NCBI GenBank assembly: GCA_900545805.1
Contig: URAL01000002.1
Coordinates: 1-64,000 of the forward strand
DNA from: an uncultured Eubacteriales bacterium
Lineage (GTDB): Bacteria > Bacillota > Clostridia > Oscillospirales > Oscillospiraceae
Length of the DNA stretch: 64,000 nucleotides
Reading direction: 5' to 3'
Part shown: in pieces, positions 36,903-46,185 of the stretch
How the letters are laid out: each line of letters opens with the position of its first letter
How positions within the stretch are numbered: position 1 is the stretch's first letter
Translations under genes and position numbers: made by a program
Notes under the pieces: model-generated
Told to the model about the DNA's origin: nothing
Databases searched by the model: none
What the model saw: only the letters and a program-made list of their open reading frames with translations

Positions 36903-38129
36903 ATGGGACTCATAAGAGCCGGCGCAGGAGCACTCGGCGGAACTATTGCCGACCAGTGGAAGGAGTTTTTCTGCTGTGACGCGATCGATAAGGACACGCT
37001 CGTTGTTAAAGGCGTAAAGCGCATCACCTCGCGCTCGTCCAACACCAGGGGAAACGATAACATCATTTCAAACGGCTCGGGCATAGCCGTCGCCGACGGT
37101 CAGTGCATGATAATCGTCGAGCAGGGCAAGGTCGTCGAGGTCTGCGCAGAGCCCGGCGAATTTATTTACGATGCCTCCACGGAGCCGAGCATCTTTTCCG
37201 GCTCTCTCGGTAAGGCGATATTAGACACCTTCAGGATAATAGGCAAGCGCTTTACCTTCGGCGGCGACACCGCCAAGGATCAGCGCGTTTACTATTTTAA
37301 TACCAAGGAGATCGTCGATAACAAGTTCGGGACGGCTACACCGATCCCTTTCCGCGTCGTCGACAGCCGCGTAGGTCTTGACCTCGATACGGGCGTCAGA
37401 TGCAACGGCGTGTATTCCTACAAAATAACAAATCCACTGCTGTTTTACACCAATGTCTGCGGCAATGTCGAGCAGGACTATGAGCGCTCGGAGATAGACT
37501 CTCAGCTCAAGGCTGAATTTGTCAGTGCTCTTCAGCCTGCATTTTCAAAGCTCTCGGACATGGAGATGCGCCCTAATCAGATCCCTGCACACACGATGGA
37601 GCTGTGCGACCTGATGAACGAAACGCTCACGCGCAAATGGTCTGAAACTCGCGGCATAAGCGTTGTCTCCATTGCCATGAATCCCGTCAGCATCCCCGAT
37701 GAGGACGCGGAGTCCATAAAGAAGCTCCAGCGTGCGGCAGCGCTTTCAAATCCTGCCCTCGCGGCGGGCGCTCTCACCGGCGCTCAGGCCGACGCGATGC
37801 GCACAGCGGCGGCAAACACCGGCGGCGCAATGACGGGCTTCATGGGCATGGGTATGGCGGCAAACGCCGGCGGCGTGAACGCTCAGGCGCTGTACGGCAT
37901 GGCGGCCGAGCAGAAGGCGGCCGCCGCTCAGCAGAATGCAAGCTCATGGATCTGCTCCTGCGGCGCGGTAAACGAGGACAGCTTCTGCTCCGAGTGCGGC
38001 AAGCCCAGACCCGCCGGCGCTCCGATATACAGATGTGACAAATGCGGCTGGGAGTCTGTGAATCCCGCGCATCCTCCGAAATTCTGCCCTAAATGCGGCA
38101 AAGCGCTCAACGGCAGCAACCTTATTTGA
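36903..38129 (+). CDS. SPFH-domain protein with zinc ribbons (YdjI-like), second copy
   Basis: Start MGLIRAGAGALGGTIADQW at 36903 after AAGGAA. The 408-residue product is a clear paralogue of the SPFH protein at 3487, sharing SSNTRGNDNIISNGSGIAVAD, KRFTFGGDTAKDQRVYYFNT and LLFYTNVCGNVEQDY. It lacks the Gln/Met repeat and has two C-terminal ribbons instead of four (WICSCGAVNEDSFCSECG and YRCDKCGWES...KFCPKCG). It is followed by YdjG-like and TPM genes in a compact module. Confidence 0.88.
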   Translation: MGLIRAGAGALGGTIADQWKEFFCCDAIDKDTLVVKGVKRITSRSSNTRGNDNIISNGSGIAVADGQCMIIVEQGKVVEVCAEPGEFIYDASTEPSIFSGSLGKAILDTFRIIGKRFTFGGDTAKDQRVYYFNTKEIVDNKFGTATPIPFRVVDSRVGLDLDTGVRCNGVYSYKITNPLLFYTNVCGNVEQDYERSEIDSQLKAEFVSALQPAFSKLSDMEMRPNQIPAHTMELCDLMNETLTRKWSETRGISVVSIAMNPVSIPDEDAESIKKLQRAAALSNPALAAGALTGAQADAMRTAAANTGGAMTGFMGMGMAANAGGVNAQALYGMAAEQKAAAAQQNASSWICSCGAVNEDSFCSECGKPRPAGAPIYRCDKCGWESVNPAHPPKFCPKCGKALNGSNLI

Positions 38130-39223
38130 TGCCCATGGAAACTGAAAGCTTACTTCAATATAAATGTCCCTGCTGCGGCGGATTTATTTCCTACGATATC
38201 AGCTCGAGCAAAATGAAATGCCCCTACTGTGACACCGAATTTGACCTTGAAACGCTCAAAAGCTACGACGAGGGACTTAAAAACGATAAGCCCGACGACA
38301 TGAACTGGATATCCGAGGACGGCAAGGAGCATTTTGAAGACGATTCCGATGGCATAGGAGTTTACGTCTGCAGTAGCTGCGGCGGCGAAATAATCGCCGA
38401 CGAGACCACCTCGGCGACGAGCTGCCCCTTCTGCGGCAACCCCACCATCTTTAAATCCAGACTGTCGGGCGAATTAAAGCCGGACTATATCATTCCCTTC
38501 AAGCTCGATAAAAAGGCCGCCAAGGAGGCGCTCAAAAAGCATATGAGCGGCAAAAAGCTCCTGCCCAAGGTCTTTAAAAGCGAAAACCACATCGACGAGG
38601 TCAAGGGCGTGTACGTTCCGTTCTGGCTGTTTGACACGGACGCCTCCGCCGAGGCTCGATACCGCGCAACGAAAACGCGCTTCTGGTCCGACGGCAATTA
38701 CGACTATACCGAGACGAGCCACTACAGTCTGCTGCGCAGCGGCAGCATGGGCTTTGAACATATCCCGGTCGACGGCTCGCGGAAAATGCCGGATGATCTT
38801 ATGGAATCGCTCGAGCCCTTCGATTTCAGCGAGGCTGTCGATTTTCAGACCGCATACCTGTCCGGCTATCTTGCCGATAAGTACGACGTACCGGCCGATG
38901 AGTGCAACAAGAGAGCCAACGAGCGTGTAAAGCACAGCTCGGATATCGCCCTGCGCAGCACCGTGGCCGGCTATGATTCCGTCGTTCCCGAGAATGTTTC
39001 GGTGCAGTTTTCAGGCGGAAAAAAGCACTATGCCCTCTACCCCGTATGGCTTCTCAATACTACATGGAACGGAAATAAATACACCTTTGCCATGAACGGT
39101 CAGACCGGCAAATTCGTCGGCGACCTGCCGATCGACAAGAGCGTTTACCGGAAGTACTTCGGCGGCATCTTTGCCGCGGGCTCGGTCATAGCCTACGCTA
39201 TAGAGCTTCTGCTGTTTCATTGA
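38129..39223 (+). CDS. YdjG-like zinc-ribbon membrane protein, second copy
   Basis: The ATG overlaps the preceding stop (TGATG), indicating coupled translation; a second ATG at 38135 is also possible. The 364-residue product has the two ribbons (CPCCGGFI...CPYCD and CSSCGGEIIADE...CPFCGNP), then the shared core: LKPDYIIPFKLDKKAAKEAL, VKGVYVPFWLFDTDASAEA, PDDLMESLEPFDFSEAVDF, and YPVWLLNTTWNGNKYTFAM. A C-terminal membrane helix follows. It is a paralogue of the protein at 9382. Confidence 0.87.
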   Translation: MPMETESLLQYKCPCCGGFISYDISSSKMKCPYCDTEFDLETLKSYDEGLKNDKPDDMNWISEDGKEHFEDDSDGIGVYVCSSCGGEIIADETTSATSCPFCGNPTIFKSRLSGELKPDYIIPFKLDKKAAKEALKKHMSGKKLLPKVFKSENHIDEVKGVYVPFWLFDTDASAEARYRATKTRFWSDGNYDYTETSHYSLLRSGSMGFEHIPVDGSRKMPDDLMESLEPFDFSEAVDFQTAYLSGYLADKYDVPADECNKRANERVKHSSDIALRSTVAGYDSVVPENVSVQFSGGKKHYALYPVWLLNTTWNGNKYTFAMNGQTGKFVGDLPIDKSVYRKYFGGIFAAGSVIAYAIELLLFH

Positions 39224-39240
39224 GGGGGGGGAGGCGCACC

Positions 39241-40113
39241 ATGAATAAGAGAGTTTTATCCGTTCTTCTTGCGCTCATGCTCTGCCTTGCGCTCATCCCG
39301 ACGGTTTTTGCCGACAGCTCCAAAAGCACTGTTTACGATCGGGAAAACCTTTTCGGTGACGCGGACACGGATATGCTCAACGCAAGGCTTGCAGAGCTGT
39401 GCAATACATACAATGTCGATGTCGCCATAGTGACCGCGCCTTCGCTCGACGGCAAGACCGCTCAGGAATATGCCGATGATTTTTACGATGAAAACGGCAT
39501 CGGTCAGGGTAATACCAAGGGCGGCATACTGCTCATGATAAGCTCCGCCGAGCGCAAGTGGGCAATATCCACAGCCGGCTACGCTATCTATGCTTTCACA
39601 GACAGCGATCTGGAATATATTTCGGACAATTTCGTGTCCTGTCTGTCCGACGGCGACTGGTACAGTGCGTGCACAAGCTTTATAAGCGACTGCGGCCCAT
39701 GCCTCGTCGCGGCGGAGGATGACGATCAGCCCTACGATCCCGACGGCTTTGACAACGACTACGACGATGATTATGAGCCCATCGGAACGGGCGGCTATTT
39801 CAGTATTGCATGGCTCGGTATGGCACTCATCGTCGGGCTTTTCGCCGCATTCATCGGTATGAGAGTAATGAAGAGCGGCATGAAGTCTGTTTCCATGCGT
39901 AAATCGGCCGCCGACTATCTGCGGGCCGGCAGCTTCAAGCCCGGCAGGCAGCAGGATCTTTTCCTGTACCACACCGTCACCATGACAGCAAGACCCAAAA
40001 ACAACGATAACGACGACGGCCATCACGGCGGCGTCGGCTCGGGCGGCAACTTCAGCAGCACGCATGCTTCGAGCAGCGGCACGACCCACGGAGGGAGAAG
40101 CGGCTCGTTCTGA
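39241..40113 (+). CDS. TPM-domain protein, second copy (YdjH-like)
   Basis: The start after GGGGGGAGG gives a signal peptide ending near VFADS. One TPM domain (residues about 30-165) contains VYDRENLFGDADTDMLNARL, VDVAIVTAPSLDGKTAQEYA and GGILLMISSAERKWAIS. An Asp-rich linker, a membrane helix (SIAWLGMALIVGLFAAFIGM) and a Ser/Gly/His-rich cytoplasmic tail follow, ending THGGRSGSF. It has the normal single-domain length; the paralogue at 10534 has two domains. Confidence 0.86.
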   Translation: MNKRVLSVLLALMLCLALIPTVFADSSKSTVYDRENLFGDADTDMLNARLAELCNTYNVDVAIVTAPSLDGKTAQEYADDFYDENGIGQGNTKGGILLMISSAERKWAISTAGYAIYAFTDSDLEYISDNFVSCLSDGDWYSACTSFISDCGPCLVAAEDDDQPYDPDGFDNDYDDDYEPIGTGGYFSIAWLGMALIVGLFAAFIGMRVMKSGMKSVSMRKSAADYLRAGSFKPGRQQDLFLYHTVTMTARPKNNDNDDGHHGGVGSGGNFSSTHASSSGTTHGGRSGSF

Positions 40114-40131
40114 TTGAAAATTCAAAATCAC

Positions 40132-40166
40132 AAAAAACGGGGTCAATGCAAATGACCCCGTTTTTT
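40132..40166 (+). terminator. Terminator of the compact SPFH/TPM module
   Basis: AAAAAACGGGGTCA pairs with TGACCCCGTTTTTT across a 7-base loop. Confidence 0.9.
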
Positions 40167-40283
40167 CAGAATATATGCAATATTTTTAACATTTATCTGT
40201 CCCTGTAGAATTTGCTACATATTTCATCAGACTGAGCGTCTATAATGTAGTCAAAGGAAATAAGGTAAAGGAGAACACACCAC

Positions 40284-41024
40284 ATGGAACTGTATAATGC
40301 TCTTATAGAACACACTAACGAGCTTTTGGCCAAGAGCTCGCCCAGGGTCTGGCCGTACAGGGCTGGCAAGGCATGGCCCGATCTCGGCTCGGCGGAGCTG
40401 GTGCTTCAGTCGGACGCAGCCTATGAGCTCGGCGCTCTCGGCCTGGGCTCTGCAAACTATATCTGCACTACCACGAGCTCCGATCTCGTAAGCCGCGACG
40501 AGGTGCTGCTCTACGGTCCCGACCTCAAGGCCATCAAGAAGGACGTTCCCTTCGCACGAATAGTCCTGCTGCGCGTCGGCGTTCTCGAGGGTGAGGACGA
40601 GGAGGTCTACCGTGCGCTCAAGGACATCGAGTTCTGCAAATACCATGTCTACCCCGAGGGCTACATGGTGCGCATGTCGCCGGAGAGCCACCGCGAGCAG
40701 GTTCGCGTTTCTAAAAAGGCGATCAAGCGCGGCATTAACTTCGAGCAGGTCGGCTATCGATACATTGAGGCGTACAAAAAAGACCCCAACGTTCTCAATG
40801 TAAAGGTAATTTTCATCACCGATCCCACGCTCGACTTCAAGGCGATGCTCGAAAACGCCAAGAAGGCCGACGCTATCACGAGCACGCTGACCCACATCAT
40901 GGAGGGCCTGCCGACAGACTGCACAGTCTGCCAGCTCAAGGACATCTGCGATGAGGTTGAGGGCATGAAGGAGCTCCACTTCGGCGTAGGCGACAAGGGC
41001 ACGAACGCAAAGGAGCATCACTGA
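40284..41024 (+). CDS. Orphan acetyl-CoA-synthase-like protein with CxxC-x5-C motif
   Basis: The 246-residue soluble protein resembles the middle part of the acetyl-CoA synthase/CdhC beta subunit: DEVLLYGPDLKAI, MSPESHREQVRVSKKAIKRG and VLNVKVIFITDPTLDF. It ends with DCTVCQLKDIC (Cys213, 216, 222), where acetyl-CoA synthase has the A-cluster motif CTLCQ. The fourth cluster cysteine and the downstream CGC nickel site are missing, and no other CO-dehydrogenase gene is nearby. It may bind a metal or Fe-S cluster in another role. The resemblance comes from memory of the family and needs a profile search. Monocistronic, with a terminator behind. Confidence 0.55.
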   Translation: MELYNALIEHTNELLAKSSPRVWPYRAGKAWPDLGSAELVLQSDAAYELGALGLGSANYICTTTSSDLVSRDEVLLYGPDLKAIKKDVPFARIVLLRVGVLEGEDEEVYRALKDIEFCKYHVYPEGYMVRMSPESHREQVRVSKKAIKRGINFEQVGYRYIEAYKKDPNVLNVKVIFITDPTLDFKAMLENAKKADAITSTLTHIMEGLPTDCTVCQLKDICDEVEGMKELHFGVGDKGTNAKEHH

Positions 41025-41033
41025 TATTTCAAC

Positions 41034-41063
41034 AAAAACTCCCGTCTGAGGACGGGAGTTTTT
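41034..41063. terminator. Bidirectional terminator
   Basis: AAAAACTCCCGTC-TGAG-GACGGGAGTTTTT between the convergent acetyl-CoA-synthase-like and PucR genes. Confidence 0.92.
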
Positions 41064-41065
41064 GC

Positions 41066-42325
41066 TTATTCTGCTTTACTCGGCAGCGCGCCGATAGACC
41101 TCATAGTACAGCATAGCCAGAGCTTTTCATAGGTTTTTCGGTCGGAAAGATCTACATCCATAATCTCCTCGCACTTTTTTATGCGGTACATTAACGAGTT
41201 TCGATGCACATAGAGCTTTGCCGCGGCCTTTGTCATATCACAGCGCTCAAAAATATAGCAGCTGAGCGACTGGCAATAATCGGTGGAATTCTCCTCATCA
41301 AAGTCAATAAGCCTCTTGAATTCCGGCACGATGAGGCTCTCGGCAAAAATACTGTCACAGCCATGCCGCAGGATTATTTCCGTGAAGTTATCAAAGAAAT
41401 AGTTGATGCAGTTTTTGCCGCAGTGATTTATGCCGTATTCGAGGGCCAGACGAGCCTGCTCGATATACGCATCGCGCTTTTCCAAATCGTGAAAAACTCC
41501 GCTTGCCCCACAGGTGAATACTGCCTTTTGTGAGGCCTCGGCCTTAATGTCTGAAAGTACATTCTCACGCATCGCATCGGACTTGATGTTCTGAAACAGC
41601 AGATACATATCGTCGGACTTGTTGAGATACAGCATCTGAGGATATCTGACCTTGATATTGTTTACTATATTTTGAAGCCTTACGCCGCTTGTGTCGTCGG
41701 TGTGCATTGCAACTACCATGTAGCCGGGGGTTAGCCCGACGTTCTTATAAAATGCGGTGTTTGTAAGGAGTTGAATGGGCGCGTCGGTATTCTCGAGTAG
41801 TATTCGTGCGGCCACGAGTCTGTCCGGTGCGGCCCCCATCGGCTGACGGCGCAGTTTTCCTCCAAGGAAGATCTCGACCGCCGTTTTTACCGCCGCATTT
41901 AGTTTTAGTGCGAAATCAAGCTTTCCATGGTCAAGATACATGACTGAGCAGCAGCCTTCTATGCTGTTGCCGAGATATACCGAGCAGGTAGTCTGAGGGT
42001 ATTGTGTATTAATACCCCAACTTGCGTCGATTGGCTCACCGGCGGCGGACATCTTATCCGTGAAGCCTTCACCGAAGTAATAGTTGACAACGGTCTCCGG
42101 TTCGGCGGCACCTGATGTTACTATGGTCTGCCACAGAGGATCGGGGCAGGGATACGGACCACCGTATGCAATAAGGTGAAAAGCAATGTCCGTAACGATT
42201 ACGGGCATATTATATCGCAGATATATCTTTTGCAGGAATATATTAAGATCATCAGTGTGCGGCATAAGCTCCATTATATATCGGTAGATATCCTCGCCTA
42301 AGCTTTCACTGTATCTGCTGCCCAT
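41066..42325 (-). CDS. PucR/CdaR-family transcriptional regulator
   Basis: The 419-residue product ends in the PucR helix-turn-helix: LSCYIFERCDMTKAAAKLYV and HRNSLMYRIKKCEEIMDVDL. The N-terminal 150 residues look like a ligand-binding domain and the middle like a GGDEF-related or CdaR domain. Such proteins sense small organic compounds and control neighbouring catabolic genes. It is divergent from the transporter/reductase operon beginning at 42847, so it is the natural candidate regulator of the region. A near-palindrome lies upstream of its start. Confidence 0.85.
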   Translation of the reverse strand: MGSRYSESLGEDIYRYIMELMPHTDDLNIFLQKIYLRYNMPVIVTDIAFHLIAYGGPYPCPDPLWQTIVTSGAAEPETVVNYYFGEGFTDKMSAAGEPIDASWGINTQYPQTTCSVYLGNSIEGCCSVMYLDHGKLDFALKLNAAVKTAVEIFLGGKLRRQPMGAAPDRLVAARILLENTDAPIQLLTNTAFYKNVGLTPGYMVVAMHTDDTSGVRLQNIVNNIKVRYPQMLYLNKSDDMYLLFQNIKSDAMRENVLSDIKAEASQKAVFTCGASGVFHDLEKRDAYIEQARLALEYGINHCGKNCINYFFDNFTEIILRHGCDSIFAESLIVPEFKRLIDFDEENSTDYCQSLSCYIFERCDMTKAAAKLYVHRNSLMYRIKKCEEIMDVDLSDRKTYEKLWLCCTMRSIGALPSKAE

Positions 42326-42406
42326 AATGAAAGATGCCTCCTTTTCATGAAAACGACTGATAATAAATTATCAAATGTCACGCTGTAATTCAAGATTTAA
42401 AAATAA

Positions 42407-42426
42407 TTTTGTGCAGCTGCAAAAAC
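42407..42426. promoter_or_regulatory. Near-palindromic site in the PucR upstream region
   Basis: TTTTGTGCAGCTGCAAAAAC centres on GCAGCTGC with T and A flanks, 82 bases upstream of the PucR start. It is a candidate operator; nothing proves binding. Confidence 0.35.
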
Positions 42427-42570
42427 AAAGCGCTCATTTTTGTGCAGGATTACGTTGCTTTTTGTAGATATTAATGATATAAATTAAATTTACACTGCTA
42501 AGTTAAAAAGCGCTGTCACGCAAAATTGTTATTTCATTAACTTATATTAATAATAATTTATCATATTTAT

Positions 42571-42624
42571 ACGCCAAACACCGCAAAGTCCTAAAGAGGC
42601 TTCTGCGGTGCTTGGCGTTTTTTC
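42571..42624 (+). terminator. Plus-strand terminator upstream of the transporter operon
   Basis: ACGCCAAACACCGCA pairs with TGCGGTGCTTGGCGT around a loop, followed by TTTTTT. No gene precedes it on this strand, so it ends a leader or small RNA, or prevents read-through from antisense transcription. The rest of the 520-bp gap (42326-42846) is AT-rich on the left and has no recognised RNA family. Confidence 0.7.
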
Positions 42625-42846
42625 GTGTTAGGGCATGAGGAGTTAACTGTGCAAAAAGCAAAAAACGTGCAGATCGCTTTTGGCGAAACGTAGTTGAAGC
42701 ACCGCTTTTGCGCGTGATAAAGTCTTAACAAAGGCGGGGCAGAGAACCGAACCCGACGGGGCTCGATAAGCTTATCTGAACTGCGGCGCTTGCAAGGGTC
42801 AATAATAATTCGGTTTATCAAGGACAATAAAAAAGGAGAATTAACA

Positions 42847-44121
42847 ATGCAAAAAAGTGGACTCGTAAAGAGCAGCAATTATGCGTGGGTCGTACTTATA
42901 CTACTCATACTGATGCAGTTTGTGTATGCCGGTCTTACGCTCAGTACCGTAACACTGTATATGGAACCCATCCTCGAAGCGCACCCCGAAGTATCCCGTA
43001 CCGCGTATGCGCTCACCATCACGCTTAACGGCGGCGCAAACGCCATCATGAGTATATTCTACGGCAAGCTCGTTGAAAAGTTCGGCATGAAGAAGATGAT
43101 CTCCTTCTGCTCACTGCTTATGATAGCAGGCGTTCTTCTGTATGCAAACGGCACTGTCATCTGGATGTTCTACCTCGCAGCTATACTGCAGGGCATCTCC
43201 CTTTGCTTCTGCTCCGGCGCATCCTGCTCGATCATCTTCAGTAAGTGGTTCGCCCACTCTACAGGCACTCTGCTTTCCGCAACCGCTATCGGCTCCGGTC
43301 TTGCCGGCGTTATCTTCAGCCCGATAGTCTCCAAGTGGATCGGCACAATCGGCTGGACCGCATCTCTGTATATCAACTGCGCAGTAGTCGTATTCACAGC
43401 GATCGTTCTCATAGTGTTCCTCAAGGACAGCCCCGAGAAGTACGGCGTTAAGCCCATGTGGAACGACAAGGTCAAGATCGCCGACGAGAGCGGCGCGATC
43501 ATTCCTTACGGTGTGACCGCAAAAGAAGCATACAAGTCCGTCCAATTCTGGTGCGGCACTATCGGCATCGGTCTGTTCGGACTCATTATCTACGGCGCAA
43601 TCTGCAACATCGCGATTTTCTCTTCCGACCTCGGCTATGACGGCGGCGTTATGCTCTCTATCATGTACGCTGCAAACATCATTCTTCAGCTCCCGTTCGG
43701 TATCCTGGCAGACAAGCTCGGCATCCGCACATGCATGGTCGCATACTCGATCATGGCCATCGCTTCCGTTTTCATCTACGCGACCGCTCCGGCGCTCGGC
43801 ATGATGTATGTCGGCACTGTTCTGCTCGGCGGCTCGTTCTGCATCCTCAAGGCAACTCTCCCTGTTTATACCCTGCAGGTCTTCGGCAACCGCGCTCAGG
43901 GCCAGATCATGGGCATCATGATTGCGGTCATGAACTGCGGAGTTGCATTCGGTATGCCGGTTCTCAACGCGGCATATGACATCACCGGCTCTTACAGCGG
44001 CATGTTCAAACTCTTCGGCTTCCTCGGCATCGTTTTGGCCGTCATGATCTTCGTCGGCTGCAAGCCCATGAAGAAGGTCGTTGACGAGAAAAAGGCCATC
44101 GAAACCGGCACAAACGCCTGA
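42847..44121 (+). CDS. MFS transporter, oxalate/formate antiporter (OFA)-like
   Basis: The start at 42847 follows AAGGAG by 8 bases. The 424-residue protein has twelve membrane helices with OFA-type features: YAWVVLILLILMQFVYAGL, LEAHPEVSRTAYALTITLNG and the loop FGNRAQGQIMGIMIAVMN. OFA proteins exchange small carboxylates; bile-acid and aromatic-acid clusters use related permeases. It heads the operon with the flavin reductase, DUF3237 and dehydrogenase genes, so it probably imports their substrate (inference). Confidence 0.88.
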   Translation: MQKSGLVKSSNYAWVVLILLILMQFVYAGLTLSTVTLYMEPILEAHPEVSRTAYALTITLNGGANAIMSIFYGKLVEKFGMKKMISFCSLLMIAGVLLYANGTVIWMFYLAAILQGISLCFCSGASCSIIFSKWFAHSTGTLLSATAIGSGLAGVIFSPIVSKWIGTIGWTASLYINCAVVVFTAIVLIVFLKDSPEKYGVKPMWNDKVKIADESGAIIPYGVTAKEAYKSVQFWCGTIGIGLFGLIIYGAICNIAIFSSDLGYDGGVMLSIMYAANIILQLPFGILADKLGIRTCMVAYSIMAIASVFIYATAPALGMMYVGTVLLGGSFCILKATLPVYTLQVFGNRAQGQIMGIMIAVMNCGVAFGMPVLNAAYDITGSYSGMFKLFGFLGIVLAVMIFVGCKPMKKVVDEKKAIETGTNA

Positions 44122-44216
44122 TATCCCACAAATTCGCGGTCGGCTCTTACTAAACGAGCCGGCTGCGGAAGCAGTAAAAAAATATAGAACTAACAAGTAA
44201 AGGAGTAAATATAACA

Positions 44217-46172
44217 ATGGAAAAGAAAGACTACAGTCCTCTATTTACACCGTTCAAAATAGGCAAGATGGAGATCAAAAACCGTCTCGTCCTTTCCCCG
44301 ATGGGACATAACGCATCCCTTCCTTACGGCGCAAAGTCCGACTGGGAGATCGACTACTTTGAAGAGCGTGCAAGAGGCGGCGTCGGCATGATAATCACCG
44401 GCTGCACTCCCCTTACCGAGAAGATCGCCCAGGGCTCTCACGAAGGCACACTTGACAGCGATATCCCCATCCCGGCATACACCGACCTTGTAGAGAGAGT
44501 CCACCGCTGGGGTGCAAAGATCTGTCTCCAGATGACTCCGGGCACCGGCCGCAACGGCTATCCCAATGAGTTCGGCGATAAGCTCGTATCCTCCTGCGAG
44601 CAGCCCACATTCTTCAGACCCGACGTTCTGACTCGCGCAATGACCGTTGAGGAGATCAAAGAACTCCAGGAGACCTTCAAATATGCAGCAGGCGTTGCGC
44701 GTGACGCAGGCTTTGACGCTATAGAGATCCATGCTCACGCAGGCTATCTCATAGACCAGTTTATGTCCAAGGTCTTTAACCGCCGCACCGATGAGTACGG
44801 CGGTTCAGCGGAAAACCGCACCCGCTTTGCCCGCGAGATGGTTGAGGCTGTCCGCTCCGTCGTCGGACCGGATATGCCCATTCTGTTCCGCATCGCGCTT
44901 GACCACGGCTGGGAGGGCGGCCGTACTTTCGACGAGACAAAGGAGCTTGTCGAGTGGCTCCAGAAGTGCAGCATCGACGCATTCGACGTTGACGCAGGCT
45001 CCTACGAGCGCCTTGACTATATCTTTCCGCCGTCCTATCAGGGCCCTGCATGCATGTCGTACGTATGCGACTTTGCACGTGAGAATATCCACAAGCCTAT
45101 CCTCAACGGCGGTACCCACGATCCCGATACCGCACTCGAACTCATTACCTCCGGCAAGGCCGACTTTGCCATCCTCGGTCGTGCACTTATTGCCGATCCC
45201 GATATCCCCAACAAGCTCATCTCCGGCCATCGTGAGGATGTACGTCCCTGCCTGAGGTGCAATGAGGACTGCATCGGACGTATCTGGAATCGCCGCACCA
45301 AGATTTCCTGCTCCGTCAACACCCAGGTAGGAGAGGAAAAGGCGTTCAAGATCGAAAAGACCAACGATCCGAAGAATATCGTTGTCATCGGTGCAGGCCC
45401 GTCCGGCCTTGAGGCAGCTCGCGTTGCAGCCATCAAGGGACACAAGGTCACCATATATGAAAAGGATGATCACATCGGCGGGACTGCCCGCGTTATCGCA
45501 ACAGCTTCATTCAAAAACTACATCCGTGCGCTGTTCGAGTGGTACGGTGTACAGATGGAGAAGCTCGGTGTCGAGATAAAGCTTAACACTGAGATCAAAG
45601 CAGATGACCCTGTGCTCGAAGCGGCCGACTGGATATTTGTCAGCACCGGTACCGTTCCCGTATGTCCTCCTATCCCCGGCCTTGACGGCAAAAACGTGTT
45701 CAATATGTACGAAGTCCATAAGGATCACGGCCTTGTAAAGGGCAACAATATCGTTGTATGCGGAGGCGGCGAGTCCGGCTGTGACGGCGGTTATGAGCTG
45801 GCGCTCGACTATGGCAAGAAAGTCACCATCGTTGAGATGGGAGATATTATGGCAAAGGACGCAATGTTCATAAACCGCGACTGCATCTGCGCAAAGATGA
45901 CCAAGCTCGGCGTTCGTCTGATGACAAAGACCAAGGTTCTCAGCGTTGACGCAAACGGCGTAAACGTTCAGAAAGAGGACGGCAGTACCGAGTATCTGCC
46001 TGCCGATACTGTTATCAATGCTCTCGGCATGAAGCCAAGAACGGAGCTTGTCGAGCAGCTCAAGGCAAAGTACTACAATAAGACCATCGCCATGGGCGAC
46101 AGCGTCAAGATGGGCAAGATCGGCACAGCCGTTCGCAGCGGCTTTTTTGCGGCAATGTCCATAGATCGCTGA
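44217..46172 (+). CDS. NADH:flavin oxidoreductase/2,4-dienoyl-CoA reductase-type enoate reductase (BaiCD/BaiH-like)
   Basis: The 651-residue enzyme has an old-yellow-enzyme FMN barrel (residues about 8-345; MEIKNRLVLSPMGHNASL, IHAHAGYLIDQFMSKVFNRR). A [4Fe-4S] site follows (CLRCNEDCIGRIWNRRTKISC), then an FAD/NAD(P)H domain (NIVVIGAGPSGLEAARVAA, VCGGGESGCDGGYELA). This layout matches 2,4-dienoyl-CoA reductase, trimethylamine dehydrogenase and the bile-acid enzymes BaiCD and BaiH, which reduce or oxidise C=C bonds beside a carbonyl. Its substrate here is unknown. The next gene follows a long palindrome in a 66-bp gap. Confidence 0.9.
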   Translation: MEKKDYSPLFTPFKIGKMEIKNRLVLSPMGHNASLPYGAKSDWEIDYFEERARGGVGMIITGCTPLTEKIAQGSHEGTLDSDIPIPAYTDLVERVHRWGAKICLQMTPGTGRNGYPNEFGDKLVSSCEQPTFFRPDVLTRAMTVEEIKELQETFKYAAGVARDAGFDAIEIHAHAGYLIDQFMSKVFNRRTDEYGGSAENRTRFAREMVEAVRSVVGPDMPILFRIALDHGWEGGRTFDETKELVEWLQKCSIDAFDVDAGSYERLDYIFPPSYQGPACMSYVCDFARENIHKPILNGGTHDPDTALELITSGKADFAILGRALIADPDIPNKLISGHREDVRPCLRCNEDCIGRIWNRRTKISCSVNTQVGEEKAFKIEKTNDPKNIVVIGAGPSGLEAARVAAIKGHKVTIYEKDDHIGGTARVIATASFKNYIRALFEWYGVQMEKLGVEIKLNTEIKADDPVLEAADWIFVSTGTVPVCPPIPGLDGKNVFNMYEVHKDHGLVKGNNIVVCGGGESGCDGGYELALDYGKKVTIVEMGDIMAKDAMFINRDCICAKMTKLGVRLMTKTKVLSVDANGVNVQKEDGSTEYLPADTVINALGMKPRTELVEQLKAKYYNKTIAMGDSVKMGKIGTAVRSGFFAAMSIDR

Positions 46173-46185
46173 AAATTCTGATAAT

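Noticed and set aside
42700..42830. Minus-strand stretch that looks like the 3' half of a tRNA (GGTTCGGTTC, GCCCCGCC)
   Set aside because: No matching acceptor 5' strand, D arm or anticodon stem could be found; at most a remnant, not a gene.
43111..44217. Long minus-strand open frame opposite the MFS transporter
   Set aside because: Its composition is the mirror of the hydrophobic transporter (Glu/Asp/His-rich) and it has no homology signal.
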